This document shows positions 19,437 through 28,528 of a stretch of DNA of 64,000 nucleotides, one piece after another. The translations under genes were made by a program, and so were the position numbers. The first letter of the stretch is position 1. Every line of letters starts with the position of its first letter. Below the pieces are notes generated by a model. It saw only the letters and a program-made list of their open reading frames with translations, was not told the DNA's origin and did not search any database. The DNA comes from Faecalibacter macacae (GTDB lineage: Bacteria; Bacteroidota; Bacteroidia; Flavobacteriales; Weeksellaceae), in the NCBI RefSeq assembly GCF_003687725.1, contig NZ_RDOJ01000003.1, positions 127,605-191,604 of the forward strand, written 5' to 3'.

Positions 19437-21647
19437 TTATTTAGAGTTTTTTAAATTTTCTATTTCTTTAATTTGATTTGCAAATAAACTATTTTTTTCT
19501 GGATATTTCAAACTTAATATCTTATAAGCTTTTATTGCTTTCTCATATTGTTTTTGATCAATATAAACTTGAGCCAAAGTTTCTGTCATTAAATAAGAAA
19601 AATCAGTTTCATTAGACTTTTTTGTCTCAGTTTTTGATTCTGGAATTTCTTGCTTTTTTAATGGTGTAATTTTAGGATTTTTCTCTAAAAATTCGTCAAT
19701 AATTTGATATTTCTGTTCTTTTTCTGTCTCCATTGTATCTGCTGAAGGTAATTTTAACCAATCATTAAATGAAAAGGAATCATTTGTTTGAATAAAATCA
19801 ACTTTACTTACGGATTCTTCTACTGATTTATCAGTTTCAGAAAGCTCAATTGATTTTTCAACAATTTCAATAGTTTCTTCAGTAGGTATAGGTGGTGTTT
19901 TTGTTGTTTGTATTTCTTCAGTAATTTGAAAATCATCAATATTATTTGAAGATGTATTTTCTGAATCAATAACATTTTCTGTCAAAATTTCTTCAATTTT
20001 TTCATCTTGAATTTCAACAGAAGCTTCAATTTCAGAAATAATTTCTTCAGTTTCGATAATTTCTTCAATTACTTCGTTAATAATAATATCTTCTTTTATT
20101 GTAGCTACAGGAGCACCTTTTACTACGTCATAAGTATTTTTAACCTCAAAAGAATTGATGTTAGATACCGGTTTAGAAATTTTATTAACTTCGATATCAT
20201 TTGTAAAAGCACGATTAATTAAACTAATTTGTTCAATCTTTTGATCTTTTTCAACAAAATTATTAATATCTAAAGTTTCAGAAACAGCATTCGAAATTTC
20301 GTTATCTTTTTGTAAAAAATGTTCAGCAATTTGTAAAGAATTTTCAATTGAAGCTTCAAAGTTTGCTGTGTCTTCAATTACAACATCCTCAATAATCTCT
20401 TCTTTAGTTTCCACTTCATTATTTGATTCAATTTCAGAAATTACATCTTGATTTTCAAAAGTGTCTTCAATTACAACATCCTCAATAATCTCTTCTTTAG
20501 TTTCCACTTCATTATTTGATTCAATTTCAGAAATTACATCTTGATTTTCAAAAGTGTTTTCAATTACAACTTCTTCAATATTCTCTTCTTGATTTTCAAC
20601 TTCGGTAGTAGATTCGATTTCAGAAATTACATCTTGATTTTCAAAAGAATCTTCAATTACATCTTCTTCAATAATCTCATTTTGATTTTCAACTTCAGTT
20701 GTTGATTCAATTTCAGAAATTACATCTTGATTTTCAAAAGTGTTTTCAATTACAACTTCCTCAATAATCTCTTCTTGAGTTTCAACTTCGGTAGTTAATT
20801 CAATTTCAGAGATTACATCTTGATTTTCAAAAGAATCTTCAATTACTTCTTCTTCAATAATCTCTTCTTGAGTTTCAACTTCAGTAGATGATTCAATTTC
20901 AGAGATTACATCTTGATTTTCGAAAGAATCTTCAATTACATCTTCTTCAATATTCTCTTCTTGATTTTCAACTTCAGTAGATGATTCAATTTCAGAGATT
21001 ACATCTTGATTTTCAAAAGAATCTTCAATTACTTCTTCTTCAATAATCTCTTCTTGAGTTTCCACTTCAGTAGATGATTCAATTTCAGAGATTACATCTT
21101 GATTTTCAAAAGAATCTTCAATTACTTCTTCTTCAATAATCTCTTCTTGAGTTTCAACTTCAGTAGATGATTCAATTTCAGAGATTACATCTTGATTTTC
21201 GAAAGAATCTTCAATTATATCTTCTTCAATATTCTCTTCTTGATTTTCAACTTCAGTAGATGATTCAATTTCAGAAATTATATCTTGATTTTCGAAAGAA
21301 TCTTCAATTATTTCTTCTTCAATAATCTCTTCTTGAAAATTAGAAACCGGCTCTTCAATAATTACTTGCTGTATAGAATTATCAACAATAGATTCTCCAG
21401 TAATTACATGTTTATCAATAGTGATATTGTTAATGTAATTATATAAATCTTTTCTATTACTGCTTAATACTGCTGTAATTTGTAAATTCTCTTCATATGA
21501 AGAATCATTACCATTTTTAAGAGCAAGTAATTTTAAAGCACGTAAAGAATAGAAATATGGATATTTTTCAATTTCAGTGTTTAATAAATCAAGGTCATCA
21601 GTTGAAACCTCTTTAGGATTATTAATAAGATATTCTATTCTAGCCAT
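19437..21647 (-). CDS. Glu-rich 31-residue repeat protein with C-terminal TPR
   Basis: Using the ATG at 21647, 10 bases before the T-rich end of lptE, the protein has 736 residues. Residues 1-80 (MARIEYLINNPKEV...) form a small globular region. Residues 106-415 are ten tandem copies of a 31-residue acidic unit with core FENQDVISEIES, plus a partial eleventh. A long low-complexity acidic stretch follows, and about 680-736 contain a TPR-like motif (TLAQVYIDQKQYEKAIKAY). No signal peptide or membrane helix is seen, so it is probably cytoplasmic. A longer ORF frame opens at 21734 inside lptE but the extra residues look like chance. The function is unknown; conserved lptE-TPR-secG order suggests an envelope-linked role. 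Confidence 0.85.
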   Translation of the reverse strand: MARIEYLINNPKEVSTDDLDLLNTEIEKYPYFYSLRALKLLALKNGNDSSYEENLQITAVLSSNRKDLYNYINNITIDKHVITGESIVDNSIQQVIIEEPVSNFQEEIIEEEIIEDSFENQDIISEIESSTEVENQEENIEEDIIEDSFENQDVISEIESSTEVETQEEIIEEEVIEDSFENQDVISEIESSTEVETQEEIIEEEVIEDSFENQDVISEIESSTEVENQEENIEEDVIEDSFENQDVISEIESSTEVETQEEIIEEEVIEDSFENQDVISEIELTTEVETQEEIIEEVVIENTFENQDVISEIESTTEVENQNEIIEEDVIEDSFENQDVISEIESTTEVENQEENIEEVVIENTFENQDVISEIESNNEVETKEEIIEDVVIEDTFENQDVISEIESNNEVETKEEIIEDVVIEDTANFEASIENSLQIAEHFLQKDNEISNAVSETLDINNFVEKDQKIEQISLINRAFTNDIEVNKISKPVSNINSFEVKNTYDVVKGAPVATIKEDIIINEVIEEIIETEEIISEIEASVEIQDEKIEEILTENVIDSENTSSNNIDDFQITEEIQTTKTPPIPTEETIEIVEKSIELSETDKSVEESVSKVDFIQTNDSFSFNDWLKLPSADTMETEKEQKYQIIDEFLEKNPKITPLKKQEIPESKTETKKSNETDFSYLMTETLAQVYIDQKQYEKAIKAYKILSLKYPEKNSLFANQIKEIENLKNSK
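20367..21332 (-). repeat. Tandem 93-bp coding repeats (ten full, one partial)
   Basis: The DNA behind the acidic repeats has a 93-bp period. Neighbouring units in the centre (about 20820-21300) differ by only a few bases, which suggests recent expansion by slippage or unequal recombination, while units near 20403-20590 form a second homogenised subgroup (SNNEVETK type). All copies keep the reading frame. Confidence 0.92.
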
Positions 21648-21669
21648 GCTCAAATATAAATTATTTTTT

Positions 21670-22191
21670 TTACCAATCCATTGCAATTGCTGCAAAAACT
21701 TGGTCACGAATAATATTAATAATATTAGGAACAATAGTCGATTCTACATCCGATAACATCGCTGAACCAGGGAAGTTTTCGTATGCAGTAAAAGTTCTAT
21801 CAAAACTTTTAGTTTCGTCTACGTTATTAATATATCTAACTTTTACAGAGATTGTTAATCTATTTTCGGCAGCGATATCATTGCTCTGAATTTGCATCGG
21901 TGCAACATCATAACCAGTAATTTCCCCTTCTACAATAAGATCTGCATCTTCTGTATTTGTCATATTTAATTTCGTACGATTTCTAAACACATCTTGCAAA
22001 GTCAAAGTCAATTCTTGGCTTAAACTTGGATTTTGTAGCGGTGCATAATTAGGAAATTGTGCAATATACATGGTCTTCCATTCTGGTAAAATAGAAGATC
22101 CTGATAAAGAATATCCTCCCGAAATAGATCCGCATCCACTAAATGTGAAAAGTGTAAAAATCGAAACGATTAAATAAGTTAAATAACGCAT
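21670..22191 (-). CDS. lptE: LPS assembly lipoprotein LptE
   Basis: The 173-residue lipoprotein has a signal with lipobox FSGC (Cys20) and then the Bacteroidota LptE pattern: GGYSLSG, IAQFPNYAPLQNPSLSQELT, and a DLIVEGEITGYDVAP strand. LptE plugs the LptD barrel in the outer membrane and helps deliver LPS to the surface. It starts 2 bases after the sigma-54 activator gene. Confidence 0.92.
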   Translation of the reverse strand: MRYLTYLIVSIFTLFTFSGCGSISGGYSLSGSSILPEWKTMYIAQFPNYAPLQNPSLSQELTLTLQDVFRNRTKLNMTNTEDADLIVEGEITGYDVAPMQIQSNDIAAENRLTISVKVRYINNVDETKSFDRTFTAYENFPGSAMLSDVESTIVPNIINIIRDQVFAAIAMDW

Positions 22192-22193
22192 AG

Positions 22194-23453
22194 TTATAAA
22201 TGATATTGTTTAATTTTTCGGTATAATGTTCTTTCAGATATACCTAATTCATCTGCAGCAAGTTTACGTTTACCACGATGTTTTTCTAAAGCTAATTTAA
22301 TCATTTCTCTTTCATTTTCTTGTAATGAAAGTGATTCTGGCTCTTCGATTGGGCTAACATCATAAATATCATCAGAATAATCGTATGTAGGTTGTACATA
22401 ATTACTTTGATTTTGCTCTGGATGATAAATATTTACACTTGGTAAAGTAGTTTCTTCAGTGTCAGATTTTTCACGATACACACGTTGAATTAATTCTTGT
22501 GTGTTTCCATTAAAATCATCAACATCTTTATTCTTAATTAAATCCAGTGTAAGTGCGCGTAAATCATTCAAATCTTTTTTCATGTCTAAAAGAACTTTAA
22601 AAAGTAGTTCTCTTTCCATAAAATCAGATTTTCCTCCTTCAGTAGTTTTAGTAACTGTAGGCATCATATTATTTAAAGGTAATAATTGCATGATTTTTTC
22701 TATTGAAATAACACGCTCTTTTTCCACAACCGAAACTTGTTCAGCAAAATTTCTAAGCTGACGAATATTTCCTGGCCATGGATAATTTGCTACATAATTT
22801 GCAGCTTCTGGCGAAAGCTCGATATGAGGCATTCTGTATTTAGCAGCGAAATCTGAAGCAAATTTTCTGAATAATAAATTGATATCTTCCTTACGCTCGC
22901 GTAATGGAACTAAATCTATTTGAACTGTATTTAAACGATAATATAAATCCTCACGGAATTTACCTTTTTCTACAGCTTCTTTCAGTTTTACATTAGTTGC
23001 AGCTACAACACGTACATTGGTTTTTTGTAAATCAGAAGAACCTACTTTCATAAATTCTCCAGATTCTAAAATACGTAATAAACGCACTTGTGTAGATAAT
23101 GGCAATTCACCAACTTCATCTAAGAAGATAGTTCCGCCATCTGCTACTTCAAAATAACCTTTACGCGTTTGTGTAGCTCCTGTAAAAGCACCTTTTTCAT
23201 GTCCGAATAATTCAGAATCGATTGTACCTTCAGGGATAGCACCACAGTTAACAGCAATGTAAGAATTGTGTTTACGATGCGATTGGTTGTGAATGATTTT
23301 TGGAATAAATTCTTTTCCAACACCACTTTCACCAATCACTAAAACTGATATATCAGTAGGAGCAACCTGAATCGCCTTTTCTAAAGCACGATTCAAGTTG
23401 ATATTATTTCCGATTATTCCAAATCGTTGTTTGATGGTTTGTAAAGAATCCAT
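22194..23453 (-). CDS. Sigma-54-dependent transcriptional activator (AAA+ and Fis-type HTH)
   Basis: The 419-residue protein starts directly with the AAA+ domain: Walker A GESGVGKE at 41-48, the sigma-54-contacting GAFTGA loop at 88-93, and Walker B GGTIFLDEVGEL at 106-117. After a variable linker it ends in a Fis-type helix-turn-helix (about 388-419, LAADELGISERTLYRKIKQY). There is no N-terminal receiver, GAF or PAS domain, so its activity must be controlled by something other than direct phosphorylation or ligand binding at an N-terminal module. It precedes lptE by 2 bases and follows miaB by 63. Confidence 0.92.
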   Translation of the reverse strand: MDSLQTIKQRFGIIGNNINLNRALEKAIQVAPTDISVLVIGESGVGKEFIPKIIHNQSHRKHNSYIAVNCGAIPEGTIDSELFGHEKGAFTGATQTRKGYFEVADGGTIFLDEVGELPLSTQVRLLRILESGEFMKVGSSDLQKTNVRVVAATNVKLKEAVEKGKFREDLYYRLNTVQIDLVPLRERKEDINLLFRKFASDFAAKYRMPHIELSPEAANYVANYPWPGNIRQLRNFAEQVSVVEKERVISIEKIMQLLPLNNMMPTVTKTTEGGKSDFMERELLFKVLLDMKKDLNDLRALTLDLIKNKDVDDFNGNTQELIQRVYREKSDTEETTLPSVNIYHPEQNQSNYVQPTYDYSDDIYDVSPIEEPESLSLQENEREMIKLALEKHRGKRKLAADELGISERTLYRKIKQYHL

Positions 23454-23516
23454 AGTATAAGTTTTGAGTTAGAAAAAATTGTAATCTGAATTTTGTTCAG
23501 ACTTAAAATTTAATAA

Positions 23517-24962
23517 TTACTCAGCTACCATTTCACCAATTAATGTAGCAGTTGTACAAGAATTAGCTTTTACATTTACGAAATCTCCAACTTTAGTTCC
23601 TTCTACTTTAGGGAAAACTAAAACTGCATTTTGAGAGTTACGTCCGTACCAGAAATTTTCGTCACGTTTAGAGTTTCCTTCAATTAAAACTTCGTGAACT
23701 TTTCCTACGTAAGAATTCATACGAATTGCAGAGTGTTTTTGTTGCATTTCGATAATTTCTTGTAAACGACGTTTTTTATCTTCGTTAGGAACATCATCTG
23801 GCATTTTCTTGTGAGCTGGAGTTCCAGGACGCTCAGAGTAAGCAAACATATATCCGAAATCGTACTGTACGTATTCCATTAACGATAAAGTATCTTTATG
23901 TTCTTCTTCAGTTTCACCACAGAAACCTGCAATCATATCGTGAGATAAGGCACAATCTGGAACGATTTTACGAATTTTATCAATTAATTCGAAGTATTCT
24001 TCACGTGTGTGTTGACGGTTCATACGCTCTAAAACAGTTGTAGATCCTGATTGAACAGGTAAGTGAATGTATTTACAAATGTTTTTGTGTTTCGCCATCA
24101 TTAATAATACGTTCTCTTCCATATCTTGTGGATTTGAAGTTGAGAAACGTAAACGAACACCTGGGAATTGAGTCGCAACCATATCTAATAATTGTGCGAA
24201 ATCAACTGCAGTTGCTTTTTGAATTTCAGAAGCGTTTTTAAAATCTTTTTTTGGTCCTCCACCATACCATAAGTATGAATCGACATTCTGACCTAATAAA
24301 GTAATTTCTTTGTAACCAGCTTCTGCTAATTCTTTACACTCATTAATAATTGAATGAGGATCACGAGAACGCTCACGTCCACGCGTAAAAGGTACAACAC
24401 AGAAAGTACACATATTATCACAACCACGAGTGATTGTTACGAAAGCGGTAACTCCATTTCCGCCTAAACGTACAGGGGAAATTTCAGCATACGTTTCTTC
24501 TTTAGATAATTGTACATTGATTGCATCACGACCATCTTCAACTTCATTTAATAAGTTTGGTAAATCACGGTATGCATCTGGTCCAACTACGATATCTACT
24601 AAGTGCTCTTCTTCTAAAAATTTATGTTTTAAACGTTCAGCCATACAACCTAAAACTCCAATCTTCATAGATGGACGTTGTTTTTTGATTGCGTTTAAAG
24701 TTCCTAAACGTTTACGAACAGTTTGTTCTGCTTTTTCACGAATAGAACAAGTATTTAATAATATTAAATCAGCTTCATCGACTTTTTGAGTAGTTTGATA
24801 TCCTTCTTGACTTAAAATAGAGGCAACGATTTCACTATCAGAGAAATTCATTTGACAACCGTATGATTCTAAGAATAATTTTTTAGTTGCATTTCCCGTA
24901 GGTAAAGTAATCAATGCTTCACCTTGTCTAGTTTCGTCTATATGTTTTTCTTCTGTATGCAT
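23517..24962 (-). CDS. miaB: tRNA-2-methylthio-N6-dimethylallyladenosine synthase MiaB
   Basis: MiaB is a radical-SAM methylthiotransferase that converts i6A37 to ms2i6A37 in tRNAs reading UNN codons. The N-terminal domain carries the three auxiliary-cluster cysteines (C36, C72, C106), the radical-SAM motif CxxxCxxC is at C181, C185 and C188, and a TRAM domain closes the protein at about 410-478. The length, 481 residues, is usual. A candidate -7 box lies 24 bases upstream, making it the first gene of the unit leading to secG. Confidence 0.97.
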   Translation of the reverse strand: MHTEEKHIDETRQGEALITLPTGNATKKLFLESYGCQMNFSDSEIVASILSQEGYQTTQKVDEADLILLNTCSIREKAEQTVRKRLGTLNAIKKQRPSMKIGVLGCMAERLKHKFLEEEHLVDIVVGPDAYRDLPNLLNEVEDGRDAINVQLSKEETYAEISPVRLGGNGVTAFVTITRGCDNMCTFCVVPFTRGRERSRDPHSIINECKELAEAGYKEITLLGQNVDSYLWYGGGPKKDFKNASEIQKATAVDFAQLLDMVATQFPGVRLRFSTSNPQDMEENVLLMMAKHKNICKYIHLPVQSGSTTVLERMNRQHTREEYFELIDKIRKIVPDCALSHDMIAGFCGETEEEHKDTLSLMEYVQYDFGYMFAYSERPGTPAHKKMPDDVPNEDKKRRLQEIIEMQQKHSAIRMNSYVGKVHEVLIEGNSKRDENFWYGRNSQNAVLVFPKVEGTKVGDFVNVKANSCTTATLIGEMVAE

Positions 24963-24985
24963 TATCTTCTAATTCATTGATTCGG

Positions 24986-24993
24986 CAAAAGTA
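24986..24993 (-). promoter_or_regulatory. Candidate -7 box upstream of miaB
   Basis: On the minus strand this reads TACTTTTG (TAnnTTTG), 23 bases before the miaB ATG. No clear -33 TTG. Confidence 0.4.
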
Positions 24994-25092
24994 CAAAAAC
25001 ATGGTGACATATTGGCAGTAAATTTTTCTTTTGCATTTTATTAACAATTTTGTAGATTTAGCTAATTATATAAAAATCTGAAATTAATAATT

Positions 25093-25911
25093 ATGAAACA
25101 TAATGAAGAAAATATAATCCAAGGATTAATAAATAATGGTTACAAAGCAAGATTCGGAACTGCATTTGATGATGCCTCGAATATATTTAAAGGAATTGCA
25201 GGATTTTCAATCTTAGCTTTTGTTGTTTATCTTATTGCTTCGTTTATTTTATCTGCATTTGTAGGTATGTTGATACCTGGAAATCCAGTTGATATGGTAA
25301 GTTTGATGGAAGTGATTCAATCAGGTGATGAAGATTTGATGAACGAATTAATTTTGGAAGCAAATGAAAACCCAAATTATTTACCATCTATAATTAATTA
25401 TTTAACTCAGTCTGCATTATATCCTATATTATATAGTGTATTTACAATGGCTAGAAAATATGATACACATCAAAATGTAGATTTTTCTGATCTTTTTGTT
25501 CATTATAGAGATGGAAAATTCTTAACATTATTCTTGTTAACGATGGCGGTAAATGTTATCGCGGCTATTGGATTTGTTTTGTGTATTATCCCAGGTATTT
25601 TGGTTTATATCTTTTTAATTTTATCTATTCCATTAGTTATTTTTGCTGATGCGAATGTAAAAGAAGCAATAACTTATAGTTATAAAGTGGTATCTAAAGA
25701 CTTTGGAACATTTGCGGTTGCTTTATTAGCAATGGTAGGTATTATAATAGGAGGTTTTTTACTTTGTTGTGTTGGGATTATTGCAGCTATGCCATTTACA
25801 TTTATATTAATTTATTCATTATATAAACATGTTATAGGTTTTCCAGGCGAAACATCTGAAATTGATGAAATAGGAACAGATATTTACAAGGATAATCCAT
25901 ACATGAAATAA
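25093..25911 (+). CDS. Polytopic membrane protein of unknown function
   Basis: The 272-residue protein has a hydrophilic start, then about five to six hydrophobic segments (for example 36-62, 151-180, 212-246). A long charged loop (about 63-120) separates the first helix from the others. Short proteins of this type in Flavobacteriia are often labelled DUF975-like or glycerophosphoryl diester phosphodiesterase membrane-domain-like; I cannot assign it with certainty. It is a single-gene unit ending in a strong terminator, directly before topA. Confidence 0.8.
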   Translation: MKHNEENIIQGLINNGYKARFGTAFDDASNIFKGIAGFSILAFVVYLIASFILSAFVGMLIPGNPVDMVSLMEVIQSGDEDLMNELILEANENPNYLPSIINYLTQSALYPILYSVFTMARKYDTHQNVDFSDLFVHYRDGKFLTLFLLTMAVNVIAAIGFVLCIIPGILVYIFLILSIPLVIFADANVKEAITYSYKVVSKDFGTFAVALLAMVGIIIGGFLLCCVGIIAAMPFTFILIYSLYKHVIGFPGETSEIDEIGTDIYKDNPYMK

Positions 25912-25921
25912 AAAAAAGAAT

Positions 25922-25968
25922 AAAAAAACGAAGTAGTTTCAAATGATTTTTGGCTGCTTCGTTTTTTT
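25922..25968 (+). terminator. Terminator after the 25.1-kb membrane protein gene
   Basis: A stem of about 14 bp with one G-U pair (AAAAAACGAAGTAG with CTGCTTCGTTTTTT), a loop of some 18 bases and a T tract. The -33 element of the topA promoter falls inside its loop. Confidence 0.85.
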
Positions 25969-25981
25969 GTTTATAATTTTG
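25950..25981 (+). promoter_or_regulatory. topA promoter
   Basis: TTG at 25950-25952 and TAATTTTG at 25974-25981 are separated by 21 bases, matching the Bacteroidota pattern TTG-N17-23-TAnnTTTG. The ATG is 21 bases further on. Confidence 0.65.
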
Positions 25982-26002
25982 CAAAAAATTTAAGCATATC
26001 AT

Positions 26003-28528
26003 ATGTCAAAGAATCTCGTAATTGTTGAGTCCCCTGCGAAAGCAAAAACTATCCAAGGTTTTTTAGGAAATGATTTCATTGTGGAATCAAGTTTTGGTCA
26101 TGTTGTTGACCTACCTAAAAAAGGAATGGGGATAGAGATTGAGAATGATTATAAACCTGTTTATGAGGTAACTCCAGATAAACAAGATGTCGTTCAGAAA
26201 TTAAAAAAATTATCAAGCAAAGCAGATACTATTTGGTTAGCATCCGATGAGGACCGGGAGGGAGAAGCTATTTCTTGGCACTTGTTTAATGTTTTAGATT
26301 TAGAGAAGAAAGATACGAAACGTATTGTTTTTAATGAGATTACTAAAAAAGCAATTCAGCGTGCGGTTGATAATCCACGCCAAATTGATATAAATTTAGT
26401 TGATGCGCAACAAGCTCGTCGTATCTTAGATCGTTTAGTAGGTTTTGAAATGTCTCCAATTCTTTGGAAAAAAGTAAAGCCAGGATTATCTGCAGGACGT
26501 GTACAATCTGTATCTGTACGATTAATTGTAGAACGTGAAAAAGAAATTCAAAATTTTAAACCAACATCTTCTTATCGTTTTGTAGCTGTTTTCTCAACTT
26601 CTGAAAAGAAACAATTAAAAGCAATTTTAACTAAAGAATTTTCAACATTAGCTGATGCTGAAAAATTCTTAAATACATGTATCAATGCAGAATTTTCGGT
26701 AAAAGATTTACAGAAAAAACCAGCAAAACGTACACCATCAGCACCATTTACAACTTCTACTTTACAACAAGAAGCTTCTCGTAAATTAGGTTTTTCAGTT
26801 TCTCGTACAATGCGTGTTGCTCAACAATTATACGAGCAAGGACATATTACTTACATGAGAACGGATAGTGTTAACCTATCTGATGATGCATTAGCTGCAA
26901 TTCAATCAACTGTTGAGTCTGAGTACGGAAACAAATATGTTGAAGTAAGAAAATACAAAAACAAAAATTCATCTGCTCAAGAAGCGCACGAAGCTATTCG
27001 TCCAACTCACTTCGAAAATCAATCGGTTAATACAGACGATTCAATGCGTCGTTTATACGAATTGATTTGGAAAAGAACAGTAGCTTCACAAATGGCAAAT
27101 GCTGAATTAGAGCGTACAATTATTGATATTGAAAATCAAAACAATCAATTTATTTTCCAAGCAAAAGGAGAAGTTATTGTTTTTGATGGCTTCTTAAAAG
27201 TTTATCAAGAATCTCATGATGATGAAGATGCTGATGATGATAAAGTTTTATTACCGAAGGTGAACGTTGGTGAAGTTTTAAACACGAAATCAATCAACGG
27301 TACTGAACGTTTTACTAAAGCAGCAGCTCGTTATACAGAGGCTTCTTTAGTTAAGAAATTAGAGGAATTAGGTATTGGACGTCCATCTACATATGCACCA
27401 ACTATTTCTACAATTCAAAACAGAGGTTATGTTGAGGTTGGAGAATTAGAAGGTCAAAAACGTGAATATCATACGTTAGAATTAGTTAATAATAAAGTAG
27501 AAACTGCAGTTGCTACTGAAATTTATGGAGCTGATCGTCGTAAATTAATGCCTACAGATATTGGTATTGTTGTAAATGATTTCTTAGTAGATTATTTCCA
27601 AAATATCATGGATTATGATTTTACAGCTCGTGTAGAATCTAATTTTGATGAGATTGCTGAAGGTAAGGTTGAATGGACTAAAATGATTGATGAATTTTAT
27701 CAAGATTTCCACGCAACTGTAGAAGATGTACAAGAAAATGCAGAACGTGCTTCTGGTGAAAGAGAAATCGGTATCGATCCAACAACCGGCAAAGTTATGC
27801 ATGCGCGTATTGGTCGTTATGGACCAATGATTCAAATCGGAAATGCTGATGATGAAGATAAAAAATATGCAAGTTTACAAAAGCATCAATCGATTCATAA
27901 CATTACGTTAGAAGAAGCATTAAAATTATTTGAGTTACCAAAAACGTTAGGAGAATACAAAGGATTCGAGATTGAAGTAAATAATGGACGTTTTGGGCCA
28001 TATGTTAAATTTGATGACAAATATGTTTCAATTCCTAAAGATATCGATCCGGTAGATATTTCATTTGAAAAAGCTATTGAATTAGTTGAAGAGAAATTAC
28101 AAGCTGATGCACCTATTGCTCAGTACGAAGGTTTTGATGTAACAAAAGGAAAAGGACGTTTCGGACCATTTATCAAATGGAGCGAATGGTTTATTAATGT
28201 TTCAAAAAAATACGATTTTGATAATTTATCTCAAGCTGATATTATCGAATTAATTGAGGATAAAAAACGTAAAGAATCTGAACGTGTTGTACGCGAGTGG
28301 CCTGAACAGGAAATTCGTTTAGAAAAAGCACGTTGGGGACGTTATAATTTAATTAAAGGTAAGATTAAAGTTGAGTTATCAAAAGAAACAAATACAGAAG
28401 CAATCACTTTAGAAGAAGTTGAAAAAATAATTGCAGAACATACACCTGTGAAGAAAACAGCTGCTAAAAAAGCAACAACAACTAAAAAAGCTTCGACAAC
28501 GACTAAAAAATCGACGAAGAAAAAATAA
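26003..28528 (+). CDS. topA: DNA topoisomerase I
   Basis: TopA relaxes negative supercoils by transient cleavage of one strand. The toprim domain shows Glu9 (VESPAKAK) and the acidic pair D82/D84 in ASDEDREGE. The catalytic tyrosine is Tyr284 in YMRTDS. Residues after about 590 have repeated GRFGPYVK/GRFGPFIK topoisomerase C-terminal modules in place of zinc ribbons, and the last 25 residues form a Lys/Thr/Ala-rich basic tail. The length, 841 residues, is usual for Bacteroidota. The stop codon overlaps the next ATG by one base. Confidence 0.97.
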   Translation: MSKNLVIVESPAKAKTIQGFLGNDFIVESSFGHVVDLPKKGMGIEIENDYKPVYEVTPDKQDVVQKLKKLSSKADTIWLASDEDREGEAISWHLFNVLDLEKKDTKRIVFNEITKKAIQRAVDNPRQIDINLVDAQQARRILDRLVGFEMSPILWKKVKPGLSAGRVQSVSVRLIVEREKEIQNFKPTSSYRFVAVFSTSEKKQLKAILTKEFSTLADAEKFLNTCINAEFSVKDLQKKPAKRTPSAPFTTSTLQQEASRKLGFSVSRTMRVAQQLYEQGHITYMRTDSVNLSDDALAAIQSTVESEYGNKYVEVRKYKNKNSSAQEAHEAIRPTHFENQSVNTDDSMRRLYELIWKRTVASQMANAELERTIIDIENQNNQFIFQAKGEVIVFDGFLKVYQESHDDEDADDDKVLLPKVNVGEVLNTKSINGTERFTKAAARYTEASLVKKLEELGIGRPSTYAPTISTIQNRGYVEVGELEGQKREYHTLELVNNKVETAVATEIYGADRRKLMPTDIGIVVNDFLVDYFQNIMDYDFTARVESNFDEIAEGKVEWTKMIDEFYQDFHATVEDVQENAERASGEREIGIDPTTGKVMHARIGRYGPMIQIGNADDEDKKYASLQKHQSIHNITLEEALKLFELPKTLGEYKGFEIEVNNGRFGPYVKFDDKYVSIPKDIDPVDISFEKAIELVEEKLQADAPIAQYEGFDVTKGKGRFGPFIKWSEWFINVSKKYDFDNLSQADIIELIEDKKRKESERVVREWPEQEIRLEKARWGRYNLIKGKIKVELSKETNTEAITLEEVEKIIAEHTPVKKTAAKKATTTKKASTTTKKSTKKK

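Noticed and set aside
20367-21332. A tandem repeat array as a possible non-coding element
   Set aside because: The 93-bp period keeps one reading frame through all copies and encodes clean 31-residue units, so it is coding.
21648-21734. Upstream extension of the Glu-rich repeat protein
   Set aside because: The extra 29 residues overlap the lptE coding end and look like chance translation; the ATG at 21647 starts a more natural protein.
23485-23501. Small hairpin TCTGAA-N5-TTCAGA between miaB and the sigma-54 activator gene
   Set aside because: The stem is only 6 bp and A-T rich; it may weaken read-through but is too poor to call a terminator.
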